A stretch of DNA of 64,000 nt. Origin: Verrucolacustris sp044348085. GTDB lineage: Bacteria > Verrucomicrobiota > Verrucomicrobiia > Methylacidiphilales > Verrucolacustridaceae. The first letter of the stretch is position 1. The number at the start of each line of letters is the position of its first letter. Location of the stretch: assembly GCA_044348085.1 (NCBI GenBank), contig JBIKTM010000003.1:62001-126000 (forward strand), written 5' to 3'. The translations under genes and the position numbers were made by a program. Below are positions 16,716 through 25,410 of the stretch, piece after piece. The notes below the pieces were generated by a model that was not told the origin of the DNA, ran no database searches, and saw only the letters and a list, made by a program, of their open reading frames with translations.

Positions 16716-18695
16716 ATGCTTACTCTATCTCAACTCAGCAAATCTTTCGCAGGTCGCACGCTCTTCAGTGATGTTTCTCTCCAAATTAACCGCGAAGACC
16801 GAATCGGTCTTGTCGGCCCAAACGGCGCAGGAAAATCCACACTCTTTTCACTCATCTTAGGCGAGGCATCTCCAGACGAAGGCCGCGTCACTCTCGAAAA
16901 AAATATCACCCTTGGGTTTCTCCCCCAAGAGTCTGCCCCCGCCGGCGATGAAACAATTCTCGAACTGGCCTGTGCTACTTCCCCAGAAATGTCCCGCGTC
17001 CAACAAGCGATCAAACGGCATGAAGCCGCCGGCACTCTCGAAGACCCCGAGTACCACGAAGCCCTCGACACCTTCACCGAACTCGGTGGGTGGCAACTCG
17101 AACCTCGGGCTAAACAAATTCTTAGCGGTCTCGCCTTCCGCGACTCCGATTTTAACCGTAAAGCCAAAGCCCTCAGTGGCGGTTGGATCATGCGTGCACA
17201 CCTCGCCCGCCTCCTCGTCCAAGAACCCGATCTCCTCTTGTTGGACGAACCCACCAACCATCTCGACCTCGAATCTCTTGTCTGGTTTCAGGAGTACCTT
17301 CGGAACTACCCAGGCGCCATCCTGATGATTTCCCACGATCGCGAATTCCTCAACCAACTGGTCGGATCGATTGTCGAAATCTCTCAAGCAAAACTGCATC
17401 GATACCGAGGAAACTACGACAAGTACGTGGTCGAAAAAGCCGCCCGGGAATCCCAACATCTAGCCGCCTTCAAAAACCAGCAGAAGGAGATTGCCTCCCT
17501 CCAGCAGTTTGCTGACCGTTTCCGCGCCAAAGCCAGCAAAGCCTCTCAAGCCCAGAGCAAACTCAAACAGATCGATCGGATGGAGAAAATTGAAGCCCCC
17601 GTCTCTGCCACCCGCTCCATTAAATTCAGCTTTCCCCAACCCGTTCGAAGCGGCCTACGAGTCATCACCCTGAAAGACGTTGGCCACACCTATAAGAATA
17701 TCGACGGCTCCGGCGATCTCACCGTGTATCGGGGACTCAACTTCGAAGCGGAACGCGGCCAGCGTACGGTCCTTGTCGGACCCAACGGAGCTGGCAAATC
17801 CACCCTCTTAAAACTCCTCGGCGGAGCCCTCCCCATTCAAAGCGGCGAACGAGTCCTCGGCCACAATGTCCGGGTCGGATACTTCTCCCAGCATCGGGGC
17901 GATACGCTCGATATGAAACACCAGGTTCTCGAATCGGTACTCCACTCCCCCAACCCCGTAAGCGAGCAAACCGCTCGAACCGTTCTCGGTTCCTTTCTTT
18001 TTCGCGGGGACGATGTCTTCAAAACGGTGGGAGTCCTCAGCGGAGGGGAAAAATCCCGCCTCGCTCTCGTCAAACTCCTCCTCGATCCACCCAACCTTCT
18101 CCTGATGGACGAACCCACGACCCATCTGGATATCGGATCGATCGATGCCTTGATCGCCGCTCTACACCAGTACGAGGGAACGCTCATTTTCATCAGTCAC
18201 GATGTTCACTTTATTCGCGCTATGGCCACGACCGTTCTCCACATCAGCGCAGGTCACCTCACCCCCTATGCGGGCGACTATCAGTACTACTTGGATAAAT
18301 CGTGCGCGACGTCAGAACGCGCTGCCTTGACCGCCGGCGAACAACTCTCCAACTCCCAGCCCGTCGTTCCAACTACCCCTGCAGTTTCACTCTCGCCTGA
18401 TAAAAGCCCCACCCCCCGAAAAACAAAAGAGCAGAAACGCGCCGAAGCTGAGGCTCGCCAAGCGAAAAGCCGTCTCAAAAAAGCACGCGACACGCAAGTG
18501 ACCGAACTTGAGCAGCGGATTCTCGCCCTCGAAACTCGCTTGGCTGAAATCACCGCCGAGCTTGAAAAACCTGAGACCTATCAGGCCAATGGCGCTGCTG
18601 TCACCCTGAGTCGCGAATCGGTTACAGTCAGTGCCACACTCGAACAGCTCATCGCACAAGGCCTTCTTCTCTCCTCCCAATCTACCGAAGACTAA
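16716..18695 (+). CDS. ABC-F family ATPase
   Basis: This 659-residue soluble protein has two ABC ATPase domains and no membrane segments. Each has Walker A (GPNGAGKST), a signature (LSGGWIMRAHL and LSGGEKSRLAL) and Walker B (LLLLDEPTNHLDLES and LLLMDEPTTHLDIGS), with a charged linker between them. The C-terminus has a basic coiled-coil-like extension (about 580-640). ABC-F proteins act on the ribosome, in translation or antibiotic protection. The ATG at 16716 begins MLTLSQLSKSF, the proper domain start. It converges with umuC, overlapping by four bases. Confidence 0.94.
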   Translation: MLTLSQLSKSFAGRTLFSDVSLQINREDRIGLVGPNGAGKSTLFSLILGEASPDEGRVTLEKNITLGFLPQESAPAGDETILELACATSPEMSRVQQAIKRHEAAGTLEDPEYHEALDTFTELGGWQLEPRAKQILSGLAFRDSDFNRKAKALSGGWIMRAHLARLLVQEPDLLLLDEPTNHLDLESLVWFQEYLRNYPGAILMISHDREFLNQLVGSIVEISQAKLHRYRGNYDKYVVEKAARESQHLAAFKNQQKEIASLQQFADRFRAKASKASQAQSKLKQIDRMEKIEAPVSATRSIKFSFPQPVRSGLRVITLKDVGHTYKNIDGSGDLTVYRGLNFEAERGQRTVLVGPNGAGKSTLLKLLGGALPIQSGERVLGHNVRVGYFSQHRGDTLDMKHQVLESVLHSPNPVSEQTARTVLGSFLFRGDDVFKTVGVLSGGEKSRLALVKLLLDPPNLLLMDEPTTHLDIGSIDALIAALHQYEGTLIFISHDVHFIRAMATTVLHISAGHLTPYAGDYQYYLDKSCATSERAALTAGEQLSNSQPVVPTTPAVSLSPDKSPTPRKTKEQKRAEAEARQAKSRLKKARDTQVTELEQRILALETRLAEITAELEKPETYQANGAAVTLSRESVTVSATLEQLIAQGLLLSSQSTED

Positions 18696-19999
18696 TTCCT
18701 CTTCCGTTTCATTTCTCCCAGCACTGCGATAGGCAAATCGGCCCACGAAGTTGTGTACGCAGGCGACCGCAGCCCACTCTTCATCCGCCATCTTTGCGGC
18801 GAAAGCTTTGTTCCCATCGCACCCCTCGTAATCACGGGATTTTTCCGATCTCCCAACCTCTGATTGATCCGATCCACAATCGCATCAACGACTAAACTCG
18901 CTTTTCTCGACCCGACAAAAGGCAGACACTCCTGAATCCCCTCTTCCCGAACTAATGTCCCCAAGCTCACTCCTGTCTTCTGATAGCGAAATCCAGGGCG
19001 ATAAATTTCCTTTAGCAACTCCCTCGCTCGGCCTAGCAGCTCACTTGTCGAGGCACTCGGCTCATCCAGATTCACTCCTGCGACAGGACAGTACTGCGCT
19101 TCCCCCACACGAAACCGATTAGTTTGCAAAAACACCTCAATCCGAGATGCCCTCAACCCCATTCGCCTAATTTTTTCACTCGCCCTTGCGACATGATGTG
19201 CCAAGGCCACCTCCAACTCCTCAAGTGTCTCCACCATGCCTCCAAACGATCGGCTCGCCACCACTCCCTTTCGATCCGGCGGGGTCTCCTCCCACGGCAG
19301 ACACGAAACCCCATTCATTTCCCACCACATCCGCTCTCCCACCACTCCCAGACTTTGCCTCACCTGCCTCGGATCCGCTTGCCGAAAGTCCCGTGCCGTA
19401 TGAATCCCCAGCCCCGCTAATCTCTGCGCCAACCTCTTTCCTACTCCCCAAAGCCCATCACACGGAACCCGGCCCAATAGCTCCTGCACATCCACTCCCC
19501 CATCCAGATCCAACACCCCGCCCGTCTGCTCTCTTCTTTTTTTTGCCTCACGATTCGCAACTTTTGCCAACATTTTGGTCGTTCCGATTCCAATGCACAC
19601 AGGAATCCCCGTCCATCGCAACACCTTGGCCCGCAGAGCTCGCGCCTCTCTCTCTCCAAACTCCTCAGGCAACTTCAAAAAGGCCTCATCGATCGAATAC
19701 ACCTCCATCTCCAACGCCGCATCCCGCAAAATCGTCATCACCCGAGCCGACATATCCCCGTACAACGTATAGTTCGAACTCAACACCTTGACCCCATGCC
19801 TCCGAATCACCCCCTCCTGCTCGTGACGAGGCGCCCCCATCGGAATTCCAAGTGCTTTGGCCTCCTCACTCCGCGAAATAATACACCCATCGTTATTCGA
19901 TAAAACCACCACGGGTTTTCCATGCAGATCAGGGGCAAACACCCGTTCGCACGAACAGAAGAAATTATTGCAATCCACCAAAGCCAAGCGGGACTTCAT
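18692..19999 (-). CDS. umuC: Y-family translesion polymerase UmuC
   Basis: This 435-residue error-prone polymerase subunit begins with the palm motif ALVDCNNFFCSCERVF and has the catalytic SIDEAFLKL. The C-terminal region (YQKTGVSLGTLV, then KLSPQRWRMKSGLRSPAYTT) marks it as UmuC of Pol V rather than DinB. It follows umuD by three bases on the same strand, so the two form an umuDC operon in damage-tolerant replication. Confidence 0.95.
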   Translation of the reverse strand: MKSRLALVDCNNFFCSCERVFAPDLHGKPVVVLSNNDGCIISRSEEAKALGIPMGAPRHEQEGVIRRHGVKVLSSNYTLYGDMSARVMTILRDAALEMEVYSIDEAFLKLPEEFGEREARALRAKVLRWTGIPVCIGIGTTKMLAKVANREAKKRREQTGGVLDLDGGVDVQELLGRVPCDGLWGVGKRLAQRLAGLGIHTARDFRQADPRQVRQSLGVVGERMWWEMNGVSCLPWEETPPDRKGVVASRSFGGMVETLEELEVALAHHVARASEKIRRMGLRASRIEVFLQTNRFRVGEAQYCPVAGVNLDEPSASTSELLGRARELLKEIYRPGFRYQKTGVSLGTLVREEGIQECLPFVGSRKASLVVDAIVDRINQRLGDRKNPVITRGAMGTKLSPQRWRMKSGLRSPAYTTSWADLPIAVLGEMKRKRN

Positions 20000-20002
20000 G
20001 TT

Positions 20003-20431
20003 TTACCTCGCAGGATGAATGACAAACGATACCACCCCCCAAACCACCAGCTCCTGATCCCCGGAAACTTCAATCTTGGGAAACTGGTCGTTCGCCGCTT
20101 CCAAAAAAATACGACCATCCTGATTTCGGAATCGTTTAACCGTGAACTCCCCATCAATCATCGCCACCACGATCTTTCGGTCCGTCGGAGCCAAGGAGCG
20201 GTCCACTACCAAAATGTCCCCACTCTGAATTCCCGCATCGTGCATCGACTCCCCCTTCACCCGAACAAAAAAGGTCGCAGCAGGGTGTTGGATCAGCTCC
20301 TCATTTAAATCGATCGACCTCTCTAGATGATCGTCGGCAGGAGAAGGAAATCCCGCCTGCACTCGGGCCGAGAAAAGCGGAAGATTCAACTCCGTTCGTC
20401 GGGCAAACGGTATGGGGGCATCCACTTTCAC
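20003..20431 (-). CDS. umuD: UmuD-type self-cleaving mutagenesis protein
   Basis: This 142-residue S24-type peptidase has a self-cleavage site Ala26-Gly27 (VQAGFPSPADD), nucleophile Ser62 in KGESMHD and general-base Lys99 in EFTVKRF, close to the E. coli spacing (Ser60, Lys97). RecA filaments are expected to trigger cleavage to UmuD', which joins UmuC as Pol V. The start is GTG. I did not recognise a LexA box upstream, although the phylum's box sequence may differ from that of E. coli. Confidence 0.94.
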   Translation of the reverse strand: MKVDAPIPFARRTELNLPLFSARVQAGFPSPADDHLERSIDLNEELIQHPAATFFVRVKGESMHDAGIQSGDILVVDRSLAPTDRKIVVAMIDGEFTVKRFRNQDGRIFLEAANDQFPKIEVSGDQELVVWGVVSFVIHPAR

Positions 20432-20442
20432 GACTTAATCCT

Positions 20443-20746
20443 ACCCCCACCCCAAATACCGTCCAGCGACGAAAGCCGTCCGAGAGTTTTACTCAGACAC
20501 GACTCAGAGTCGAACAGCACTCTGAATTTTTTTAGAAGCTATAGACGACTTCAGCGCCCGCGTAGTGAGCGGGCCCGTTTTGCCCCTCAGGCTGTGCCGC
20601 GCCGTTGGGCACTTGATAAAGATTCGTGCCCCAATCGAGCCGGTACTCCGCACGGATGAGAACGTTGTCGATGACATTGAACCCAGCCGTTAGGGTATAC
20701 TCCCAAAAATTCACACCCGTGACATGCCGAGTCGGATTATTTGCCT
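20443..20746 (+). repeat. 304-bp repeat, original copy (umuD upstream region plus porin 3' end)
   Basis: This segment recurs with few changes at 23020-23323, a constant offset of 2577 bases. It covers the umuD-porin intergenic region and the last 70 or so codons of the porin gene. The start, ACCCCC, is also present at the matching place in pgeF, which points to microhomology at the duplication junction. Confidence 0.9.
20504..20533 (+). terminator. Terminator-like hairpin near the porin stop
   Basis: TCAGAGT (20504-20510) pairs with ACTCTGA (20519-20525) and is followed by a run of seven T on the + strand. The flanking genes are on the minus strand, so the T-run is on the wrong side for the porin transcript; the hairpin may still slow minus-strand transcription or end antisense RNA. 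The hairpin is repeated, with one stem change, in the duplicated copy. Confidence 0.4.
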
Positions 20747-21878
20747 CAGGAGTGTTAAAAGTCGTGCTCGCCCCAGCGTAACCGATGACCCCATCGTTAT
20801 TGCTCCCCAAATATTCTCCACGGCTGCAAAGACTAAACCAGTCGTTGAATTGATACTTGGCGTAAGCCCCTGCTCCGTACCAGTGGGTGTTCACATTGGC
20901 TACACCATCCGCCACTCCACTTAGGTTTCCGAAAACGGTGTTGAAAGCCAGAAGGAGCTTGTCGTCGGCAAACTTCGGCGCCCAATTTCCCCAAGAGTTG
21001 TACAAAAGCATGTAGGCAGAGATATCTCCATTATTGGCCCGGGCCGGCTGGCTTGAAGAGGTAAGGCTGCTGTTTGTCGACCCTGTGGAGGTGTTGTTGT
21101 CATAACCCGTGCTGTACTGAAAATTGTTGCTCCAGTTTGCGTTGCCTCCGGGAGCCGTCACATTCAAAGAGGCTAGGACGGCACAACCATCTCCACTGTT
21201 GGAATTCAAGGTTGTGTTGTTGTCGCTGTTCGATCCGTTCACGACACCTAGTTTGCCGTCCAGATAGTCATCGAACCGATACGAAGACAGAACGCCCGTA
21301 TAGTACAGGGGCATCACGTTAAATAAAATTCCGTACGTTGTGTTCATGTTCGCAGGTCTCTCCATCACCTCGTACCCCATCGTAGATACGAATTTGCCTA
21401 CCTTAAAATCCCACCCATTCCCCACGGGGGCACGGATCGAGGCATACGCCTGCTCCAGAAAGAGACTATTGGAATTGTTGTTCGTATTGTATCCGGCATT
21501 GGGAGTTCGATTAATGAAATACGATGCGTCCTCACCGATCATCACATCCGCCCGAAACCCAGCTTGCGCCTTGTTCTCCGAAGTCAGTGCTTTTTCCAGA
21601 GCCAGCTTGACCGCGTATAGGTTGAAATCCCCTCGTTGAGCCGTGTCGGTGGCATAGCGTGTCGCGACCATCGAATTATTGTTCTGGCCTGTGAAATTAT
21701 AGCTGTAACCCGCATCCACATACCCACTCAGCTTAATGCCCTTCTGCGCCGTCTCGACAAAGTTGTTCTGAACCATTTTTTTGGTGTCCTGAGCCGACGC
21801 TTCGGGGGCACTGTCCGCACGAAGGGTTGATAAACAGGAAAACAGGGCGACCGACATGAGGAGATTTAATTTTTTCAT
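20532..21878 (-). CDS. Outer-membrane beta-barrel porin
   Basis: This 448-residue protein has a signal peptide (MKKLNLLMSVALFSCLSTLRA), a periplasmic segment, then a long run of alternating residues starting GYVDAGYSYNFTG and ending in VVYSF with the terminal aromatic of outer-membrane barrels. It resembles the putative OmpL-like porin-2 family. The barrel is rich in Asn, Ser and Gly in extracellular loops. The ATG at 21878 was chosen because it begins the signal peptide; a longer upstream reading lacks one. The 3' end is duplicated at 23.1 kb. Confidence 0.85.
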   Translation of the reverse strand: MKKLNLLMSVALFSCLSTLRADSAPEASAQDTKKMVQNNFVETAQKGIKLSGYVDAGYSYNFTGQNNNSMVATRYATDTAQRGDFNLYAVKLALEKALTSENKAQAGFRADVMIGEDASYFINRTPNAGYNTNNNSNSLFLEQAYASIRAPVGNGWDFKVGKFVSTMGYEVMERPANMNTTYGILFNVMPLYYTGVLSSYRFDDYLDGKLGVVNGSNSDNNTTLNSNSGDGCAVLASLNVTAPGGNANWSNNFQYSTGYDNNTSTGSTNSSLTSSSQPARANNGDISAYMLLYNSWGNWAPKFADDKLLLAFNTVFGNLSGVADGVANVNTHWYGAGAYAKYQFNDWFSLCSRGEYLGSNNDGVIGYAGASTTFNTPEANNPTRHVTGVNFWEYTLTAGFNVIDNVLIRAEYRLDWGTNLYQVPNGAAQPEGQNGPAHYAGAEVVYSF

Positions 21879-21963
21879 GGATTCTTTCTGCACCCGTTCT
21901 TTTATGCCGTCGACTTTTTTTCCTGGCTGCTGGCCGGCACTTTGTCGTCTCAACCGGGACGAC

Positions 21964-22527
21964 TCATTTGCCCCCATCGTCCCCAGGGGCGGGTCCAAAT
22001 CCCCAAAGTGAAAAATCCAAATCGTTCTCCCTACGCATCTGAAACTCAGCCGGTTGGCCTTCCACCCAAAGATTTCGGATTTTGGTCATTCGAGGGGACT
22101 GAATCAGCAGGGCTGGCGCATACTTACCTTTCCCCATCAACATCTCCTCCCCATTAGCACCATGAAAAATCAAAAGATTATCCTCTTCCGTTTTTTTATT
22201 GGATATGTCTCCAAATTGTTCCCGCCAGATAGCTTGGGCCCTGGCCTCTGTCCAAGGACTCTTTCCGCTGAAATAACGGATCTGCACGCACTCTCCTGTC
22301 AGAAATAGGTACTGTGCCTGACGTCCGGCCGTAGCTTTATCCTCCGCCACAGCCAAAACAAAGGTCCGATTGTACAACAGGGTTTCCCGCACAACTGTAA
22401 GGTTCTTTAAAATCTTAAGATCCGTCAGCGACTTGCCTAATTCGGCCAACGCTACCCCTGTTCCCAAAACCCAAATAACTGCCAGCTGTAAACCTCTTCG
22501 CATATCCCTTTTATGTTCGGTTTTCAC
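21964..22527 (-). CDS. Exported protein of unknown function
   Basis: This 187-residue protein has an N-terminal hydrophobic signal (LQLAVIWVLGTGVALAE) and a soluble rest with no motif I recognise. Its middle part (LLYNRTFVLAVAEDKATAG) and a single cysteine give no functional hint. A shorter start at the second ATG (22503) would also keep the signal peptide. It lies between the porin and the truncated pgeF on the same strand. Confidence 0.65.
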   Translation of the reverse strand: MKTEHKRDMRRGLQLAVIWVLGTGVALAELGKSLTDLKILKNLTVVRETLLYNRTFVLAVAEDKATAGRQAQYLFLTGECVQIRYFSGKSPWTEARAQAIWREQFGDISNKKTEEDNLLIFHGANGEEMLMGKGKYAPALLIQSPRMTKIRNLWVEGQPAEFQMRRENDLDFSLWGFGPAPGDDGGK

Positions 22528-22577
22528 AACTTCGTCGACTCGCGATTCCTAGAGTCCGGGCCAAGGCTCGAACTCCG

Positions 22578-23027
22578 CTAAAGGGATAAGATAGCAAAGT
22601 GGCGGCCAGTTTTCCCTTTTTCAGCTCGGTAAGAATAAAATCTTTTCAAGTCCGCCGCCGTGCAAAGCCCACTGTCTACCACCTTGCCTACCTTCTCCCT
22701 TTCTAGTTGCCGAAGAATCTCACCCGCAAAATTCACTTCGTAGTGCGGAGGCCGAATACAGGGCCCAAGAAGGGCCAGCATCGAGCTCGGCTCCGATCCA
22801 AACTCCTCTCTCATCCTGCGAATCGCTGCCCCCACTACTCCCGCCTCCGTCCCCTTTCTTCCGCTGTGCACCAACCCAATCGCACCCGTTTTTGCGCAAT
22901 GAATCCAGACAGGTCCGCAATCCGCCACCCGAATTACTAGGGATAGGTTCTTTTCTCGGGTGATCAGTGCATCCACAGCGGGAATCACTTTTCCTTTGCC
23001 GCCCTCATTTACGATTGCCACCCCCAC
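22578..23027 (-). pseudogene. pgeF: 5'-truncated pgeF copy
   Basis: This frame encodes the C-terminal two thirds (about 149 residues) of a PgeF/YfiH-type protein, closely related to the complete gene at 49.6-50.2 kb. The first 55 residues, including the HG metal-ligand motif, are missing. At 23020 the sequence switches abruptly to the porin-region repeat. ADCGPVWIH and VHSGRKGTEAG, which hold the remaining predicted zinc ligands, survive. Without the N-terminal ligand it is unlikely to be active. It marks the left edge of the acquired region. Confidence 0.85.
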
Positions 23028-23323
23028 CCCAAATACCGTCCAGCGACGAAAGCCGTCCGAGAGTTTTACTCAGACACGACTCAGAGTCGAACAGCACTCT
23101 AAATTTTTTTAGAAACTATAGACGACTTCCGCGCCTGCGTAGTGAGCGGGCCCGTTTTGCCCCTCAGGCTGTGCCGCCCCGCTGGGCACTTGATAAAGAT
23201 TCGTGCCCCAATCGAGTCGGTACTCCGCCCGGATGAGAACATTGTCGATGACATTGAACCCGGCGGTCAGTGTGTACTCCCAAAAATTCACACCCGTGAC
23301 ATGCCGATTCGGATTCCCTGCCT
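23020..23323 (+). repeat. 304-bp repeat, second copy at the island's left edge
   Basis: This is a near-identical copy of 20443-20746 in the same orientation. It begins inside ACCCCC, shared with pgeF. After 23323 the similarity stops and unrelated sequence begins. Confidence 0.9.
23109..23323 (-). pseudogene. Porin 3'-end fragment
   Basis: The last 60 or so codons of the porin are preserved almost unchanged (NFWEYTLTAGFN at one end, AGAEVVYSF at the other), with no signal peptide or remaining barrel. It cannot form a porin and is a by-product of the rearrangement at the left edge of the island. Confidence 0.88.
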
Positions 23324-23605
23324 TTTCAATTAGACTTAAACATAATAGTCATGTGCTGCCCCCTTTTTTTGGAATCAATCGCCCGACTTTTCATCCACCA
23401 GATTTCCCGTCCCCCATCCGAGGGGCCACACTCATTCCTTTCGGCTCGATGGTTACGAACAGCTCCGGCGTACCTGCCCGAGCATTGGCATTGATTCAAC
23501 CCCGCGGTGAAACAAATGAAACCTCACGCACAGACAAAAATGTCTAAGTTTCGGCTGGTCTGCCGTCGGCTTGTGCGATTCCTCCTTTTCTAATACCCGA
23601 ACCAT
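23324..23605. other. Non-coding spacer after the island's left junction
   Basis: About 280 bases lie between the porin fragment and the glycosyltransferase. I see no gene family in it. The glycosyltransferase promoter must lie here if it is expressed. Confidence 0.5.
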
Positions 23606-24874
23606 ATGCATATCGGCCTTACTTGCCCCGAGTTGTCCGGACATATGAATCCGATGACAACGCTTGGTCGCGAACTTGTGAGACGTGGTCACCGCGTTAC
23701 CATTATTGCCAGACCCGACGGTGAGGCTAAGACCGTCGCCGCAGGCCTTGGCTTTGCCGGCATCGGCATGACAGAGTTCCCGACTGGATCGACCACCCGA
23801 CAGGCGATGACCCTGGGCGGACTCTCTGGACTAAAGGCCCTTCGCTTCACTATCGACATGATGCGCCAGGCCGCCGAGGTGACTTTCCGCGATCTGCCAA
23901 CGGTATGTCGCAAGATCGGCATCGAGAGCCTGCTTGTAGATCAGGTGAACCCGGCCGCTGGCACCGTCGCTGAGATCGAGGGATTGCCCTTCGTGAAGGT
24001 GGCCAATGCACTCGCACTCAATCGCGACCCTGCCTGCCCGCCTGCCCTGCTGACCTGGACGTATCGCACGGATTTTTTTGGGCGACTTCGAAACTCCACC
24101 GGCAACTGGTTTCTCTACCGCGTGACCGCTCCGATCCGTGACACGATCAATGCCCACCGCATACGCCACGGCCTCCTTCCGCGGATCAATGAAAATCACC
24201 CGGCGTTCCTTGCTGAGATTGCCCAGCAGCCGGCATTTTTTGACTTCCCGCGGACCCAGCCGGAACCGCGGCTGCACTTCACGGGTCCATGGCACAAGGG
24301 CGGCGAATGCGAAGTGCCCTTCCCTTGGGACAAGCTCAACGGCCTTCCACTTGTCTACGTCTCCCTCGGGACACTCCAAAACCGTTTGATGGACATCTTC
24401 ACCAAAATCGCCGAGGCCGTCGCGCCACTTGAGGTGCAGCTCGTGATATCTCTCGGCGCGGCTAACCAGGATGTCGCCATGTTGGCATCCCGCTGCGCAG
24501 GCAAACCTCTCGTGGTGCCCTTCGCCCCCCAGTTGGCCCTGCTCGAAAGGGCAGCATTGACCATCACGCACGCCGGTCTCAACACGGTACTCGAATCACT
24601 GGCCCGTGGCGTACCGATGGTTGCCATTCCTATCACCAACGATCAGCCCGGCGTCGCTCGCCGGCTCGAGTGGCTTGGATTGGCAGAGGTTGTCCTGCCA
24701 AGGCAGATGACCGTCGAAAGAGTACGTCAGGCGGTTGAGCGGGTCCTAGGGGATCCCGTCTTCCGCGAACGCGCCCGGGAGCGGTCCCGGGAGATCGCAA
24801 ACCTCGACGGCCTCAATCGTGCCGCTGACATTGTGGAAAAGGCTTTTTACACCCGAGCTCCGGTACTACGATAA
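23606..24874 (+). CDS. GT1-family (MGT-type) glycosyltransferase
   Basis: This 422-residue protein has two Rossmann-like halves of the GT-B fold. The acceptor half begins MHIGLTCPELSGHMNPM. The donor half has VYVSLGTLQN, PFAPQLALLERA and HAGLNTVLESLARGVPMVAIP, followed by NDQPGVARRLEWLG, the UDP-sugar-binding pattern of GT1 enzymes. Relatives such as zeaxanthin glucosyltransferase CrtX glycosylate hydrophobic molecules, which suits the lipid genes nearby. The acceptor is unknown. The 3' end is echoed at 26.9 kb, showing that a dehydrogenase gene once followed directly. Confidence 0.88.
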   Translation: MHIGLTCPELSGHMNPMTTLGRELVRRGHRVTIIARPDGEAKTVAAGLGFAGIGMTEFPTGSTTRQAMTLGGLSGLKALRFTIDMMRQAAEVTFRDLPTVCRKIGIESLLVDQVNPAAGTVAEIEGLPFVKVANALALNRDPACPPALLTWTYRTDFFGRLRNSTGNWFLYRVTAPIRDTINAHRIRHGLLPRINENHPAFLAEIAQQPAFFDFPRTQPEPRLHFTGPWHKGGECEVPFPWDKLNGLPLVYVSLGTLQNRLMDIFTKIAEAVAPLEVQLVISLGAANQDVAMLASRCAGKPLVVPFAPQLALLERAALTITHAGLNTVLESLARGVPMVAIPITNDQPGVARRLEWLGLAEVVLPRQMTVERVRQAVERVLGDPVFRERARERSREIANLDGLNRAADIVEKAFYTRAPVLR

Positions 24875-24931
24875 ATTGACTGTCGTGAACATGCTCGTCG
24901 TTCTTATTTCAGGAACCTTCCTTCGGCACCG
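24828..24931 (+). repeat. About 100-bp imperfect repeat, copy 1 (GT 3' end plus SDR start remnant)
   Basis: From ACATTGTGGAA through the glycosyltransferase stop and on to a broken dehydrogenase start (reading VNMLVVLISG before it degenerates), this matches 26896-26997 at most positions with small indels. It shows that the glycosyltransferase was once followed directly by a short-chain dehydrogenase. Confidence 0.8.
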
Positions 24932-24949
24932 AGCTTAGAGCAGTTGGCC

Positions 24950-25405
24950 ATGCACGTGAAAATTTTTGATAGAACCCACACTGCTCCAGTCGCGCGTCTT
25001 AACGATGAAATCGTGGGACTGCTGGCAGAGGCAACCTCCTCTGGACACCCTCTGGCGTTAAAAATGCCGCACCTCGACCCATCCGCTCTCGAGGAGGTTG
25101 CTGCCTGCGACTCTTACCTAATCGCGGGAATTCTGGCTGGTTGTGCGGACACCCCTATGGAGGCTTTTCCACTCCCTCATGGTGTCCGGAAGCGCGATTT
25201 CCAGAGAAAGTTTTGTCGAAAGATTCACCTATCGCAGGATCCCTTCTCTTTCATCCAGTGCCTCCGCCAGATCGACGACAGTCGGCTGGAAACCTGCGAC
25301 GGCATGAGGCGGTACCATGATTTATTGCAGAAAAAACGTCTCCAGTCGGATCGCGGGCTGGCTGAAGGCCTCAAAACCGCTCCCGTATTACATCGCTACG
25401 GATAA
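24950..25405 (+). CDS. Hypothetical protein
   Basis: The 151-residue product begins MHVKIFDRTH (ATG 24950; a TTG lies two codons upstream). It has no signal peptide, membrane segment or motif I recognise. A cysteine- and lysine-rich stretch (RKRDFQRKFCRKIH) lies in the middle. It ends six bases before the aldehyde dehydrogenase and shares its direction, so the two may be cotranscribed. Both sit inside the segment bounded by the 100-bp repeats. Confidence 0.5.
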   Translation: MHVKIFDRTHTAPVARLNDEIVGLLAEATSSGHPLALKMPHLDPSALEEVAACDSYLIAGILAGCADTPMEAFPLPHGVRKRDFQRKFCRKIHLSQDPFSFIQCLRQIDDSRLETCDGMRRYHDLLQKKRLQSDRGLAEGLKTAPVLHRYG

Positions 25406-25410
25406 AAAAC

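Noticed and set aside
22967..23236. Reading frames on the + strand across the left junction
   Set aside because: They are antisense shadows of the porin repeat; the same peptide appears opposite the original porin at 20.4-20.7 kb.
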